DNA of 16,617 nucleotides, taken from an uncultured Nitrospira sp. (GTDB lineage: Bacteria > Nitrospirota > Nitrospiria > Nitrospirales > Nitrospiraceae). Under the pieces are notes generated by a model. The model was not told the origin of the DNA. It made no database searches and saw only the letters and a list, made by a program, of their open reading frames with translations. The stretch lies in the NCBI GenBank assembly GCA_946479785.1, contig CAMLHQ010000070.1:1-16617 (forward strand), in the 5' to 3' direction. Position 1 is the first letter of the stretch; the number at the start of each line of letters is the position of its first letter. This document shows positions 1-8,145 of this stretch, piece by piece. The position numbers were made by a program, and so were the translations under genes.

Positions 1-2423
1 TCCGGATCAACGGCCATCGGGCCGTCTATCTCCCGATCATGAAACAAGCGGGGGCCAATACGATCCAAGTGATTGATGGAATTAAAACCGTCCTGCCGAA
101 TCTCATCGGCCTTCCCAGGGAATTGTCCGTTAAACTGTTGTTCGATCAATCGCTATACATCAGACAAGCCATCCAGACCCTGGAACATGAAGGGCTGTTA
201 GGCGGTGGATTAGCCTGCCTGATGGTACTGATCTTTTTGGCGAGCCTGCGATCGACCTTGATCATTGCGCTCGCGCTTCCTCTCTCTATCATGGCGGCCT
301 TTGTCCTACTGTATTTCACGGGGCAGTCGGTCAACGTGATGACGCTCGGAGGGCTGGCGTTGGTGATCGGGACGCTGTTGGACAATAACATCGTGGTATT
401 GGAAAATGTGCACCGGCACTTGGCGATGGGGAAACCGCCCGCGCAGGCGGCGGGCGACGGAACAAGCGAAGTCGCGCTGCCGATGCTGGTCATTACGATC
501 AGCATTCTGATTGTCTATCTGCCCATTATGTTTTTCACCGGCATCATCCGCTTTTTGTTCGTGCCGCTCGCGCTGGCCGTTGCGTATACGATGGTTGTGT
601 CCTACTTCTCTTCCATGACGGTCGCTCCCATGGCAATGGCCGCTCTGCTGAGACCGGCCAGCCATCCAGGCAGCGGACTTCACGCCCATTCATCGCGATG
701 GTTCGATCGCTGGTTCGGCAGTCTGGTGAGCCGGTATGTCCAGACCCTGCGCTGGTGTTTGAGGCACAAGGTCTTTGTGATCCTTGGGGTTGTGGTGATC
801 TTTGTTGCCTCGTTGCTGGCCGGAACGCAGCTCGCCACAGAGTTCTTTCCGAAAGTCGATGCGGGATCCTTCATCCTGAATGTCTCCGTTCCTGAGGGAA
901 CGCGTGTGGAAAAAACCGAAGCCATCGTTGCGCGCATCGAACAGTTCGTTCGTCAACATGTACCGGCTACCGATTTGGAACAGATCGTGTCGAACATCGG
1001 CCTGCCCCAGGGATGGATGGTGCTCTACACCCCGGTCAACGGTCCACATCAGGCGTTTATTATTGTGAGTCTGAAGAAAGAACATGCGACCAGGACCGAC
1101 ACGATTATCGAAACGCTCAGGGAAGACCTTCTCCACAAGCTGCCGGGCATCAAATTCAGTTTTCAGACGGGCGGGATTGTCAGCGACGTGGTCAATTTCG
1201 GAGTGCCGGCGCCGATCGATATCAAAGTGACCGGACGTGATCTCTCCACATTGGCCGAGGCCGCCAATCAGATTCGAAACGTTGTGGCACGCGTTCCCCA
1301 AACGACCGATGTGCAGGTCCGGCAGGGCATGGACTACCCGGAAATCCATCTGGATATCGACCGTGCGAAGGCTGCCTATGTGGGCCTCAAAGAGAAGGAC
1401 ATCGTGTCGGATCTCATCACGGGGCTGAGTTCTAACGTGACGTTGAATCCAGGTTATTGGATTGATCCGCGTTCCAACAATGCCTATTTCGTCGTCACTC
1501 AATTTCCCGAACAACTGCTCGTCGAGTTCCAGGATTTCTTGAATCTTCCCCTCGTCGGCACTCCGGTGTCACTGCGATCCGCCGTCACGGTCGGAGGGAC
1601 GTTGCGTCGAGGCGGGTCTCTCACGCGGTCGCAAACTCCGTTTCCTGAGCGCCCGGAGTTGCCGATACTGGGCGGAAACCGAAGCCACTCCATCATGCTG
1701 AGAGATATTGCTCAAGTCTCCCGGACATCTGGCCCGGAAACGGTGGACCATTATAATCTCCAACGGACAATCGATGTGCTGGCCAATGTCAAAGGCTATG
1801 ACCTGGGACGGGTGGCGGCACAGGTTGAACAGGCGGTCGCAGGTGTTTCGCTTCCAAAAGATGTCACGGTGATGTTCAAAGGGGAAGTGGACAGCATGAG
1901 ATCAGCTATCAAGGGCTTCGCCGGTGTGCTCCCCTTGGCCATTGTCCTCGTTTATCTGGTCATGGTCGGCTTGTTCCGTTCCTACCTTGCCCCTCTCATC
2001 ATTATTTTTGCGGTGCCACTGGGATTTATCGGGGTGATATGGATGTTGTTGCTCTCCCACACCTCGGTCAATGTGGAATCCCTGATTGGGACGCTCATGA
2101 TGATCGGCATTGTCGTGGCAAACAGCGTGCTTCTCGTGGACTTTGCCAACAATCTCATACGGGATGGCACACCGATCGAGGAAGCCGTCGTGGAAGCCGG
2201 GCGGCTTCGGATCAGGCCCATATTGATGACGGCACTCGCGACCGTATTCGGCCTGGCCCCGATGGCGCTCGGGATCGGAGAGGGCAGCGAGATGAATATG
2301 CCCTTGGCACGGGCGGTTATCGGAGGCCTATTGGTATCTACCGTGATGACCCTGCTCGTCATTCCCGTCTTGCACACGTTAATTCACAGAGGCTCGACGG
2401 AGTCATCTGCATCGAAGGTCTAA
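1..2423 (+). CDS. RND-family efflux pump permease, 3' portion (AcrB/HAE1-like)
   Basis: Inner-membrane proton-driven pump of the RND superfamily; it would export compounds through a periplasmic adaptor and an outer membrane channel. The frame is open from base 3, before the first ATG (39), and reads INGHRAVYLPIMKQAGANT, a conserved stretch of the porter domain. The gene therefore begins upstream, and about 806 codons of a usual ~1030-1050 are present. Visible parts, in order: end of the first porter half, a membrane block with the TM4-type motif LLDNNIVVLENVHRHL (about 375-425), the second porter/docking half (about 820-1860), and the last membrane block with IGIVVANSVLLVDFA and RLRIRPILMTALA (about 1900-2370). 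AcrB-like pumps have Asp-Asp in the first motif and Lys in the second; here they are Asp-Asn and Ala. A Gly/Arg/Pro-rich stretch at about 1560-1688 looks inserted before LRDIAQV. The adaptor and three channel genes follow. Substrate cannot be told; nothing specifically indicates metals. Confidence 0.93.
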   Translation, partial: RINGHRAVYLPIMKQAGANTIQVIDGIKTVLPNLIGLPRELSVKLLFDQSLYIRQAIQTLEHEGLLGGGLACLMVLIFLASLRSTLIIALALPLSIMAAFVLLYFTGQSVNVMTLGGLALVIGTLLDNNIVVLENVHRHLAMGKPPAQAAGDGTSEVALPMLVITISILIVYLPIMFFTGIIRFLFVPLALAVAYTMVVSYFSSMTVAPMAMAALLRPASHPGSGLHAHSSRWFDRWFGSLVSRYVQTLRWCLRHKVFVILGVVVIFVASLLAGTQLATEFFPKVDAGSFILNVSVPEGTRVEKTEAIVARIEQFVRQHVPATDLEQIVSNIGLPQGWMVLYTPVNGPHQAFIIVSLKKEHATRTDTIIETLREDLLHKLPGIKFSFQTGGIVSDVVNFGVPAPIDIKVTGRDLSTLAEAANQIRNVVARVPQTTDVQVRQGMDYPEIHLDIDRAKAAYVGLKEKDIVSDLITGLSSNVTLNPGYWIDPRSNNAYFVVTQFPEQLLVEFQDFLNLPLVGTPVSLRSAVTVGGTLRRGGSLTRSQTPFPERPELPILGGNRSHSIMLRDIAQVSRTSGPETVDHYNLQRTIDVLANVKGYDLGRVAAQVEQAVAGVSLPKDVTVMFKGEVDSMRSAIKGFAGVLPLAIVLVYLVMVGLFRSYLAPLIIIFAVPLGFIGVIWMLLLSHTSVNVESLIGTLMMIGIVVANSVLLVDFANNLIRDGTPIEEAVVEAGRLRIRPILMTALATVFGLAPMALGIGEGSEMNMPLARAVIGGLLVSTVMTLLVIPVLHTLIHRGSTESSASKV

Positions 2424-2424
2424 G

Positions 2425-2544
2425 ATGAATGAGCATGGATCACCGAGAAGCATGAACACAGGCTGGTTCTTTGGATACTGGCAGAAGAAAAAGGAGGCCG
2501 TATGGCGGCGCCGTCTCAGCTTTCGATCGGAGAAGAATTCATGA
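2425..2544 (+). CDS. Possible small Trp/Lys/Arg-rich peptide (39 aa) between pump and adaptor
   Basis: This short frame begins 2 nt after the pump stop, with AAGG six bases before its ATG. It encodes 39 residues: four Trp (GWFFGYW and a later VW) and a strongly basic second half (QKKK, WRRR). Its TGA overlaps the in-frame ATG at 2541 of the adaptor gene in an ATGA arrangement, as in translational coupling. Against it: the usual adaptor start (2502) lies inside it with a strong Shine-Dalgarno site, the length is within chance, and I recognise no family. It could equally be leader DNA. Confidence 0.18.
   Translation: MNEHGSPRSMNTGWFFGYWQKKKEAVWRRRLSFRSEKNS
2491..2497 (+). promoter_or_regulatory. 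Strong Shine-Dalgarno site for the adaptor gene
   Basis: AAGGAGG lies four bases before the ATG at 2502 and favours that start. A second in-frame ATG at 2541 has GGAG eight bases upstream (2529-2532) and is a real alternative. Confidence 0.6.
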
Positions 2545-3707
2545 TGCAGCCACGGACGATGAAACGTCTTTATATTGTCATGGGGAGTGTGCTGGCCGGG
2601 GTGTTCATTGTCATCATGACGCTGGTTGGGCCGCACGGGCGAGACGAGTCTGTTTCGTCTCCGCCCCAGGACAACCGAGAGACGGCAGAGACGGTCAGGG
2701 GTCCGGCGGTTCAAGTGCTAACCCCACAGCGGCGCGATATTGTGAGGTCGTTGACTATTCCAGCCAACATTTCTCCCTGGCAGCAGGCCACGCTCTACGG
2801 AAAAGTGTCGGGTTATCTTAAATGGATCGGATTTGACAAAGGCGATGTCGTCAAGCAAGGGGAACTGCTCGCCGTGATCGATGCCCCCGAGATAGAGGAC
2901 CAATACAAGCAGGCCGAGGCCGACTATGCCATCAAGAAAGTCACCTATGAGCGGTACCTGAGCGTCTGGAAAGACAATCCAGATATCATCGCCAAGCAGG
3001 ATGTCGATGTGGCAAAGGCTACGGCGGAATCCGCCAAGCATCAGCGAGACAGCCGGCGGAACTTGATGGATTACACCAAAGTGTACGCACCCTTTTCTGG
3101 CGTGATCACGGCGCGATTTGCGGATCTGGGAGCGTTGATTCAATCTGCCACCGGTTCCGCTACGCAAGCCGCCCCCCTCTTTACGGTTATGGATCTCAGC
3201 AAGCTCCGAGTTTACGTCAGCGTTCCTCAGGAATCTGCATTGCTGGCCAAACCTGGCATTCCGGCGGTGTTGACTGCCCGAGAGATTCCTGACAGAGAGT
3301 GGAAGGCTTCGGTTACCAGAACCACCGACTCCTTGGACCCAGCAACCCGCACCTTGTTGGTCGAGATTGACATCCCGAACGAAAAGCACGAACTCCAAAC
3401 GGGAATGTTTGTGATGGCGACTCTGTTTCTCGAGCAACACCCCAACAGCCTTGCACTTCCGCCTGCCGCCGTTGTCTCCGGGAAAACACGCGATGAGAAA
3501 TGGGTGTTCGTTGTTGAGCAGGGGAAAGCGCACCGAAGGCCTATTCGGACCGGCATCGACGACGGAGTGTGGATCGAAGTGATCGATGGTCTGAAGGGCG
3601 AGGAAGAGGTCGTTGTCGTGGGCAAAAGTGGCCTATCGGATGGTCAAGTCGTGACGGTCTCAAACTATGACCTGCCAGCTGGCCAGCCGGCCCGGCAGAA
3701 GATGTAA
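2502..3707 (+). CDS. RND efflux periplasmic adaptor (membrane fusion protein)
   Basis: Adaptor of the HlyD/AcrA type that links the inner-membrane pump to the outer membrane channel. From the start at 2502 it has 401 residues; from 2541 it has 388. A short basic N-terminus (MKR) is followed by one hydrophobic anchor, LYIVMGSVLAGVFIVIMTLVG (split here as LYIVMGSVLAG and VFIVIMTLVG). There is no lipobox cysteine, so it is membrane-anchored by a helix. In order (401-residue numbering): first biotinyl-lipoyl half with VSGYLKWIGFDKGDVVKQG (about 102-120), a short alpha-hairpin (about 128-188), second lipoyl half VYAPFSGVITARFADLGALI (about 194-213), then beta-barrel and membrane-proximal domains. 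It lies 78 bp after the pump and 12 bp before the first channel gene, so one transcript is likely. The pump-before-adaptor order is the reverse of acrAB. The start choice is the main uncertainty. Confidence 0.93.
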   Translation: MAAPSQLSIGEEFMMQPRTMKRLYIVMGSVLAGVFIVIMTLVGPHGRDESVSSPPQDNRETAETVRGPAVQVLTPQRRDIVRSLTIPANISPWQQATLYGKVSGYLKWIGFDKGDVVKQGELLAVIDAPEIEDQYKQAEADYAIKKVTYERYLSVWKDNPDIIAKQDVDVAKATAESAKHQRDSRRNLMDYTKVYAPFSGVITARFADLGALIQSATGSATQAAPLFTVMDLSKLRVYVSVPQESALLAKPGIPAVLTAREIPDREWKASVTRTTDSLDPATRTLLVEIDIPNEKHELQTGMFVMATLFLEQHPNSLALPPAAVVSGKTRDEKWVFVVEQGKAHRRPIRTGIDDGVWIEVIDGLKGEEEVVVVGKSGLSDGQVVTVSNYDLPAGQPARQKM

Positions 3708-3719
3708 CGAGGAAGATTG

Positions 3720-5168
3720 GTGATCTGCGCAGACAGAATCTCGACCAGGAGCATCGGGCTTGTCATAGTCATGGCTCTGATTGGCTCGACGAGGGCGGGG
3801 CACCAGTGCTTTGCTGCAACCGAAAGCGTTGCCATCGCGGTCAGTTCGACCGTCGTTCAGCCCCTCGCAACGCGTCAGGGCGAGGTCTTACGGTTAGATG
3901 AAGCGATCCGCATCGGATTAGAACGTCATCCGTTGATCGAACGCTCACGCTATAGCTCACTGATCGCGAAGGCCCTGACCCGCCAAACACAAGGCGAACG
4001 CTACCCCTGGCTAGAGGCCTCGGTCGCGGAGAGCAGCGGTTCTCTCCGTATCGTGACCAGCGATGGCAAGATCGTTCATAACCAAGGCGGTCATGGGTTC
4101 GATCCCGGCGGAGCTTTGGCCAAACACAACCAGAACATGTTAACGGGGGGGCTGATTCTCAACCAACTCATCACGGACTTCGGCTATACCGCCCACCGCA
4201 TTTTGGCCAATGAGGCCAATGAAGCTGCAAGCGAGAAGGAAATTCTGACGAACAAGGCCTTTGTGATTCTGACTGTCCAGAAGGCCTATTTGGATTGTCT
4301 CCTTCAACAGAACCTCGTGGATATTGCTGGTGAAACGATCAAGACACGAAAAGCGGTTCGAGACCTAGTCCAAGCCCTGTACAAGAACCAACTCAAGTCG
4401 AAGGTGGACCTGGATCTCATTCTGGTCGAAGTGTCGAATGCGGAACTGGTGTTGATCAGGGCGCAGAACGATCTCAAACAGGCGTTTGCCACATTGAACA
4501 ATGCCATGGGGATCCAAGGTGTCAATCACTACGAACTGCAGAAGATTCCTATAGCGATCACACCAACTATGGCCCCTGAATCACTGGTGGCAGTGGGGCT
4601 CAAGGACCGGCCTGAGTTGCTGGGCAATCGTGACCGTCTGGTGGCCAGCGAAGAATTGCTCAAGGCAGTCAAGGCCCTGAATTTTGGCTCCCTCTCTGCT
4701 GTTGGTTCGATCGGCATCACGAAATACGGCGATGTGCATGATGCCGGCATTCCTTCCGATGGCGTGGCCCCCTTCTGGGGGGGAGGCGCCACGATGAAAT
4801 TTCCAATCTTCACAGGATTCCGGATTCAGAATCAGATCAAGGAAGCAGGCCATCATAAGGGAGAAACGGAGCAGGAGTTGCAGAACCTGGCGAACGAGGT
4901 CGTTCTGCAAATTGTGCGTGCGTACCTGACCCAGACAACGAATGCAGAGCAGATTGCGCTCGAACGAGAGCGCGTCGCGTTTGCCAAAGAGGCATTGGTT
5001 CTGGCGCAAGAGCGGTATCGACTGGGTCTGAGCCCAATCATAGAAATCGTGCGAGCGACAACTGCACTGTTTGAGTCGGAGTCGCGCCTAGCAGAAGCGC
5101 TCTACATTTATAAAACCAGCGAGGCTGTGATCGCGTATGCCACGGGACAAGATTACAAGCGTTTCTAG
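3720..5168 (+). CDS. TolC-family outer membrane efflux channel, copy 1 of 3
   Basis: Outer membrane factor that forms the exit duct of a tripartite efflux complex. I place the start at GTG 3720 because GAGG (3709-3712) is seven bases upstream; TTG 3717 would add one residue. The N-terminus has a signal-peptide-like hydrophobic run (SIGLVIVMALIG) with cleavage possible near residues 26-33. The two OEP repeats are visible: EAIRIGLERHPLIERSRY opens the first, LITDFGYTAHRILA marks a strand/helix junction, FPIFTGFRIQNQIKEAG marks the same place in the second repeat, and RYRLGLSPIIEIV comes near the end. The protein ends in Phe, as expected for BAM-inserted beta-barrels. Length (482 aa) is normal for TolC-type proteins. 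A cysteine at residue 193 (AYLDCLLQQ) sits in the predicted periplasmic helix and is shared with the two following copies. The last 32 nt overlap copy 2. Confidence 0.93.
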   Translation: MICADRISTRSIGLVIVMALIGSTRAGHQCFAATESVAIAVSSTVVQPLATRQGEVLRLDEAIRIGLERHPLIERSRYSSLIAKALTRQTQGERYPWLEASVAESSGSLRIVTSDGKIVHNQGGHGFDPGGALAKHNQNMLTGGLILNQLITDFGYTAHRILANEANEAASEKEILTNKAFVILTVQKAYLDCLLQQNLVDIAGETIKTRKAVRDLVQALYKNQLKSKVDLDLILVEVSNAELVLIRAQNDLKQAFATLNNAMGIQGVNHYELQKIPIAITPTMAPESLVAVGLKDRPELLGNRDRLVASEELLKAVKALNFGSLSAVGSIGITKYGDVHDAGIPSDGVAPFWGGGATMKFPIFTGFRIQNQIKEAGHHKGETEQELQNLANEVVLQIVRAYLTQTTNAEQIALERERVAFAKEALVLAQERYRLGLSPIIEIVRATTALFESESRLAEALYIYKTSEAVIAYATGQDYKRF

Positions 5169-6522
5169 ACACCTGGTTATCTGGCTGATCGTTAGTCTTC
5201 CAGCGTCAACATCGTTTGCCGCCGACATGACACCGCCGCGCTCCCTGCCTGTGGCTGGGGCCATGCTCGCCTGGGAGCAGGCTATCCAGATGGCGATCGA
5301 GAAACAACCGCTTATCAAAGCGGCACAACACGAGGTTCTTGAATCCCAGGCTGTGATGAAGCAGATCGAATCGGCCAATTATCCTCAAGTCACCGGCCTC
5401 TATGCGAGTACAGGGGGCAACACGCGGGTCCTGGCGAATCTAGGTATCTCCGGTTCGCTACCGAAACCGACCAACTATCTCACAACGCCTGGTCTGCGCG
5501 TTGACCTGCTCATCACCGACTTCGGACACACGGCTCACCGCATTCTGGCGCAGAAATCGTTTACAGCCTCTGCCGAGAAGGCCGTGCTCACCACGAAAGC
5601 GCTGACGATTCTCAATGTGGAACAAGCCTATTTGAATTGCCTCAAGCAACAGCGGTTGGTGGACATCGCACGAGAAATCCTCAAGGAACGGGAGCTGATC
5701 CGGCAACAGGCAGAGACGTTTTATCGGCACCAGTTGCGGTCCAAACTCGATCTCGACTTTGCCTCGGTCGAAGCGAACCGTGCAGAGGTCGTTCTGATTA
5801 AAGCACAAAACGATCTCACGACAGCCTTCGCGGCGCTCAACACCGCGATGGGCATCCAGCCGGGAGCCGAGTATGTATTGGATAAGGTCACGCTTGCGGT
5901 CAAGCCAGCGGCGCCGCTCGAATCGCTATTCCCGGAAGCACTGGAGAAACGACCGGAGTTACTCGGGAGCAAAGATCGGATTCAGGCGGCAGAGGAAGCG
6001 GTGAAAGCTGCCAAGGCTCTGAACTACGGTAGCATTACTGCCATCGGCACAGCAGGATACACCTGGTGGGGTCGAGAGGAACAGCCCAGCGGGAAGGATG
6101 TGTCTAATCCCGGAGCCAAGCTCGGCTGGTGGGGAGCCGGGGGAACCAGCTCCTTCCCCTTATACACCGGGGGCCGGATCCAGGGCCAGATTGAGGAATC
6201 GGAAGCCCGCAAGGGTGAGACCGAATCAGACAGTCGAGCCATCGCGAACGATGTCGTACTCCAAGTCGCCCAAGCGTACTTGAGTCGACTGACGGCAGAG
6301 CAACAAATCAAAGTTGCAGAAGAAAAGGTCGCCCAGGCACGAGAGGCGCTTACTCTGGCACGGGAACGATATAAGACGGGGCTCAGTTCCGTTCTTGACG
6401 TGGTCACTGCAACAGCGGATCTCCTGAGCGCCGAAGTCGGGTTAGCGCAGTCTCAATACGACTATCGGGCCAGCGAAGCAGCCCTCGCCTATTCCACCGG
6501 AGCTGAGTATGCACGCTACTGA
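5137..6522 (+). CDS. TolC-family outer membrane efflux channel, copy 2 of 3
   Basis: Second of three tandem outer membrane factor paralogues, 461 residues. The ATG at 5137 lies inside copy 1, giving a 32-nt overlap. It is the only conventional start before the signal peptide; the nearest SD-like GAGG (5121-5124) is 12 bases away, so translation may depend on coupling. The signal peptide is clear: basic N-terminus, HLVIWLIVSLPAS, and cleavage near SFA-A (residues 28-29). The same landmarks as in copy 1 appear in the same order: LITDFGHTAHRILA, AYLNCLKQQRLVDIA (Cys168), FPLYTGGRIQGQIEESEA, RYKTGLSSVLDVV, and a C-terminal Tyr (GAEYARY). It also ends by overlapping the next gene (14 nt). Sequence similarity to its neighbours is obvious by eye across the full length, so it is a duplicated functional-looking gene with no frameshift. 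Confidence 0.93.
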   Translation: MPRDKITSVSRHLVIWLIVSLPASTSFAADMTPPRSLPVAGAMLAWEQAIQMAIEKQPLIKAAQHEVLESQAVMKQIESANYPQVTGLYASTGGNTRVLANLGISGSLPKPTNYLTTPGLRVDLLITDFGHTAHRILAQKSFTASAEKAVLTTKALTILNVEQAYLNCLKQQRLVDIAREILKERELIRQQAETFYRHQLRSKLDLDFASVEANRAEVVLIKAQNDLTTAFAALNTAMGIQPGAEYVLDKVTLAVKPAAPLESLFPEALEKRPELLGSKDRIQAAEEAVKAAKALNYGSITAIGTAGYTWWGREEQPSGKDVSNPGAKLGWWGAGGTSSFPLYTGGRIQGQIEESEARKGETESDSRAIANDVVLQVAQAYLSRLTAEQQIKVAEEKVAQAREALTLARERYKTGLSSVLDVVTATADLLSAEVGLAQSQYDYRASEAALAYSTGAEYARY

Positions 6523-7969
6523 GCGTCGACTGCTGCGGTGCCTGCGGGCCGCGTCAACCCACGGATCGAGGCCGCGATGGTTCGTAGCTGCACTTGTCTT
6601 GACAACTATCCTCGGGGTGGCCGAACACGCCTGGTCAGGTACGCCTCCACAGGATCCTGCTGCTGCCCCCTCGAAGGACTCGCCAGACAAGCTGCCTCAG
6701 ACGAAGGGAGCGTATTTGGGGTATGAGAACGCTATTCGCATTGGGCTTGAACAGCATCCCACACTCCGGAGAGCCAAAGAGACAGCGATGGCTGCGGACG
6801 CGGTCACGGAACAGGCGAAATCGAAATACTATCCTGAACTGAATGCGTATGCGATTCAAACAGGCGGCACCATCCGTCCGCTAAGCGCCTTCAATATCGC
6901 CGGTGCACAAAATAAACCGACCTCGTATGTCGAGAGCGCAGGTTTTCGCGCAGACCAGCTCATTTATGATTTTGGCCAGACTGCCCATAGGACTCTGGCT
7001 GAGCGAGCTGGCCAAGAGGCAGCGGAAAAGGACATTCTCACTCACAAGGCGTTGGTAATTCTCAGAGTCCAGCGGGCGTACATCCACTGCCTACGGCAGA
7101 AGCGTCTCGTCGAGATCGCGGAAGAAACGGTCCGGGAGCGTGGAGTCCTGCGCGATCAAATCGCGCTTCTGCACAAGCGTGAATTGAAATCCAAGCTGGA
7201 TCTTGATCTGATCTCTGTGGAGTTAAAGAACGCTGAGGTTCAACTTGTGCAGGCGAAAAACGAATTGCGCGCGGCCTTCGCGAGCCTGAATAATGCGATG
7301 GGGGTGCGGGGACCAGAAGATTACACGCTCGAAGATGTCCCTGCCTCGGCGATTCTCTCAGGTACACTGGAATCGTTGATTCAGCGAGCCATGGAAGAAC
7401 GTCCGGAACTGCTCAGCACGACGGACAGGATCAGGCAGGCTGATGAGAAACTTAACACGGCACAGGCCCTTAATCTTCCTACGATCTCGGCTCTCGGCAT
7501 GTACGGCGTCATTCACTTCAGCGACGCGCCGACGAACCAATATGGCGGTGCCCATCCAGGACAAACCAATCTCTGGTGGGGCGCGGGAGCGACGGTGTCC
7601 GTGCCGCTGTTTACCGGATTTCTCATCGAAAATCGCACAGCGGAGGCTCGTCAGCAGAAATACAAGGCGGAACAAAAGAAGATCGACTTGTCTAATCGGA
7701 TTGCGCTGGAAGTCACAGATGCGTACGTCACGTTGCAGACAGCCATGCAGCAGATCAAAGTGGAAGAGAAAGAAGTCGAGTCGGCACGCAGCGCGCTCAC
7801 TTTAGCGAAGGAACGGTACCGGCTTGGGCTGGCGTCGATCGTTGACGTCACGACAGCGACCATGGAGCTCCTGATGGCCGAAGTTCGTCTGTCGGAGATA
7901 AGTTATGCAGTCCAAGCCGGGGTGGTTGCCGTAGCCTATGCGACCGGGCAAACGTATCAGAACTTTTAA
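6509..7969 (+). CDS. TolC-family outer membrane efflux channel, copy 3 of 3
   Basis: Third tandem outer membrane factor paralogue, 486 residues, and the last gene of the efflux operon. Its ATG overlaps the end of copy 2 by 14 nt and has GGAG (6499-6502) six bases upstream. The N-terminus is long and basic before the hydrophobic core (WFVAALVLTTILGVA), with cleavage likely around residues 41-44. It keeps the OEP landmarks LIYDFGQTAHRTLA, AYIHCLRQKRLVEIA (Cys194), VPLFTGFLIENRTAEA and RYRLGLASIVDVTTATMELL, and ends in Phe. The stop at 7969 is followed by 173 bp before the convergent otsB. It differs from copies 1 and 2 at many positions, so the duplication is not recent. Confidence 0.93.
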   Translation: MHATERRLLRCLRAASTHGSRPRWFVAALVLTTILGVAEHAWSGTPPQDPAAAPSKDSPDKLPQTKGAYLGYENAIRIGLEQHPTLRRAKETAMAADAVTEQAKSKYYPELNAYAIQTGGTIRPLSAFNIAGAQNKPTSYVESAGFRADQLIYDFGQTAHRTLAERAGQEAAEKDILTHKALVILRVQRAYIHCLRQKRLVEIAEETVRERGVLRDQIALLHKRELKSKLDLDLISVELKNAEVQLVQAKNELRAAFASLNNAMGVRGPEDYTLEDVPASAILSGTLESLIQRAMEERPELLSTTDRIRQADEKLNTAQALNLPTISALGMYGVIHFSDAPTNQYGGAHPGQTNLWWGAGATVSVPLFTGFLIENRTAEARQQKYKAEQKKIDLSNRIALEVTDAYVTLQTAMQQIKVEEKEVESARSALTLAKERYRLGLASIVDVTTATMELLMAEVRLSEISYAVQAGVVAVAYATGQTYQNF

Positions 7970-8126
7970 TGAGCCTTGGACCGTTGACGGTGGTGATTTG
8001 CGATTTTCTCTTCTTTGTAGAATCGGGCTAGAATTCTTCCACGATCACGCGCAATAGTCCCGAAACGTCTTGCAGATCCGTGACCGCCGCGATTCATGAG
8101 TGTCCGGGGACTGTCGAGGCGGCCCG

Positions 8127-8145
8127 TGAGTCATCCACGGACTCA
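8127..8145. terminator. Small inverted repeat at the convergent junction, possible weak terminator
   Basis: TGAGTC and GACTCA form a perfect 6-bp stem around a 7-nt loop. The repeat overlaps the otsB stop codon. On the + strand it is followed by GTATTTT, so it could weakly end the efflux transcript. The stem is short and not GC-rich, and the T-run has only four bases. On the minus strand no T-tract follows. Confidence 0.2.

Noticed and set aside
690..1514. Long open frame (274 codons) antisense to the RND pump
   Set aside because: It lies wholly opposite a well-conserved coding region. Its protein is His/Arg/Asp-rich with no recognisable domain, as expected for a GC-driven shadow.
2718..3533. 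271-codon frame antisense to the adaptor gene
   Set aside because: Opposite the lipoyl and barrel domains of a clear adaptor protein; composition is shadow-like and there is no motif.
7980..7991. ACCGT-TG-ACGGT palindrome followed by a pyrimidine-rich stretch, considered as the efflux-operon terminator
   Set aside because: The real stem is only four pairs with a four-base loop, and the following tract is interrupted by G, A and C.
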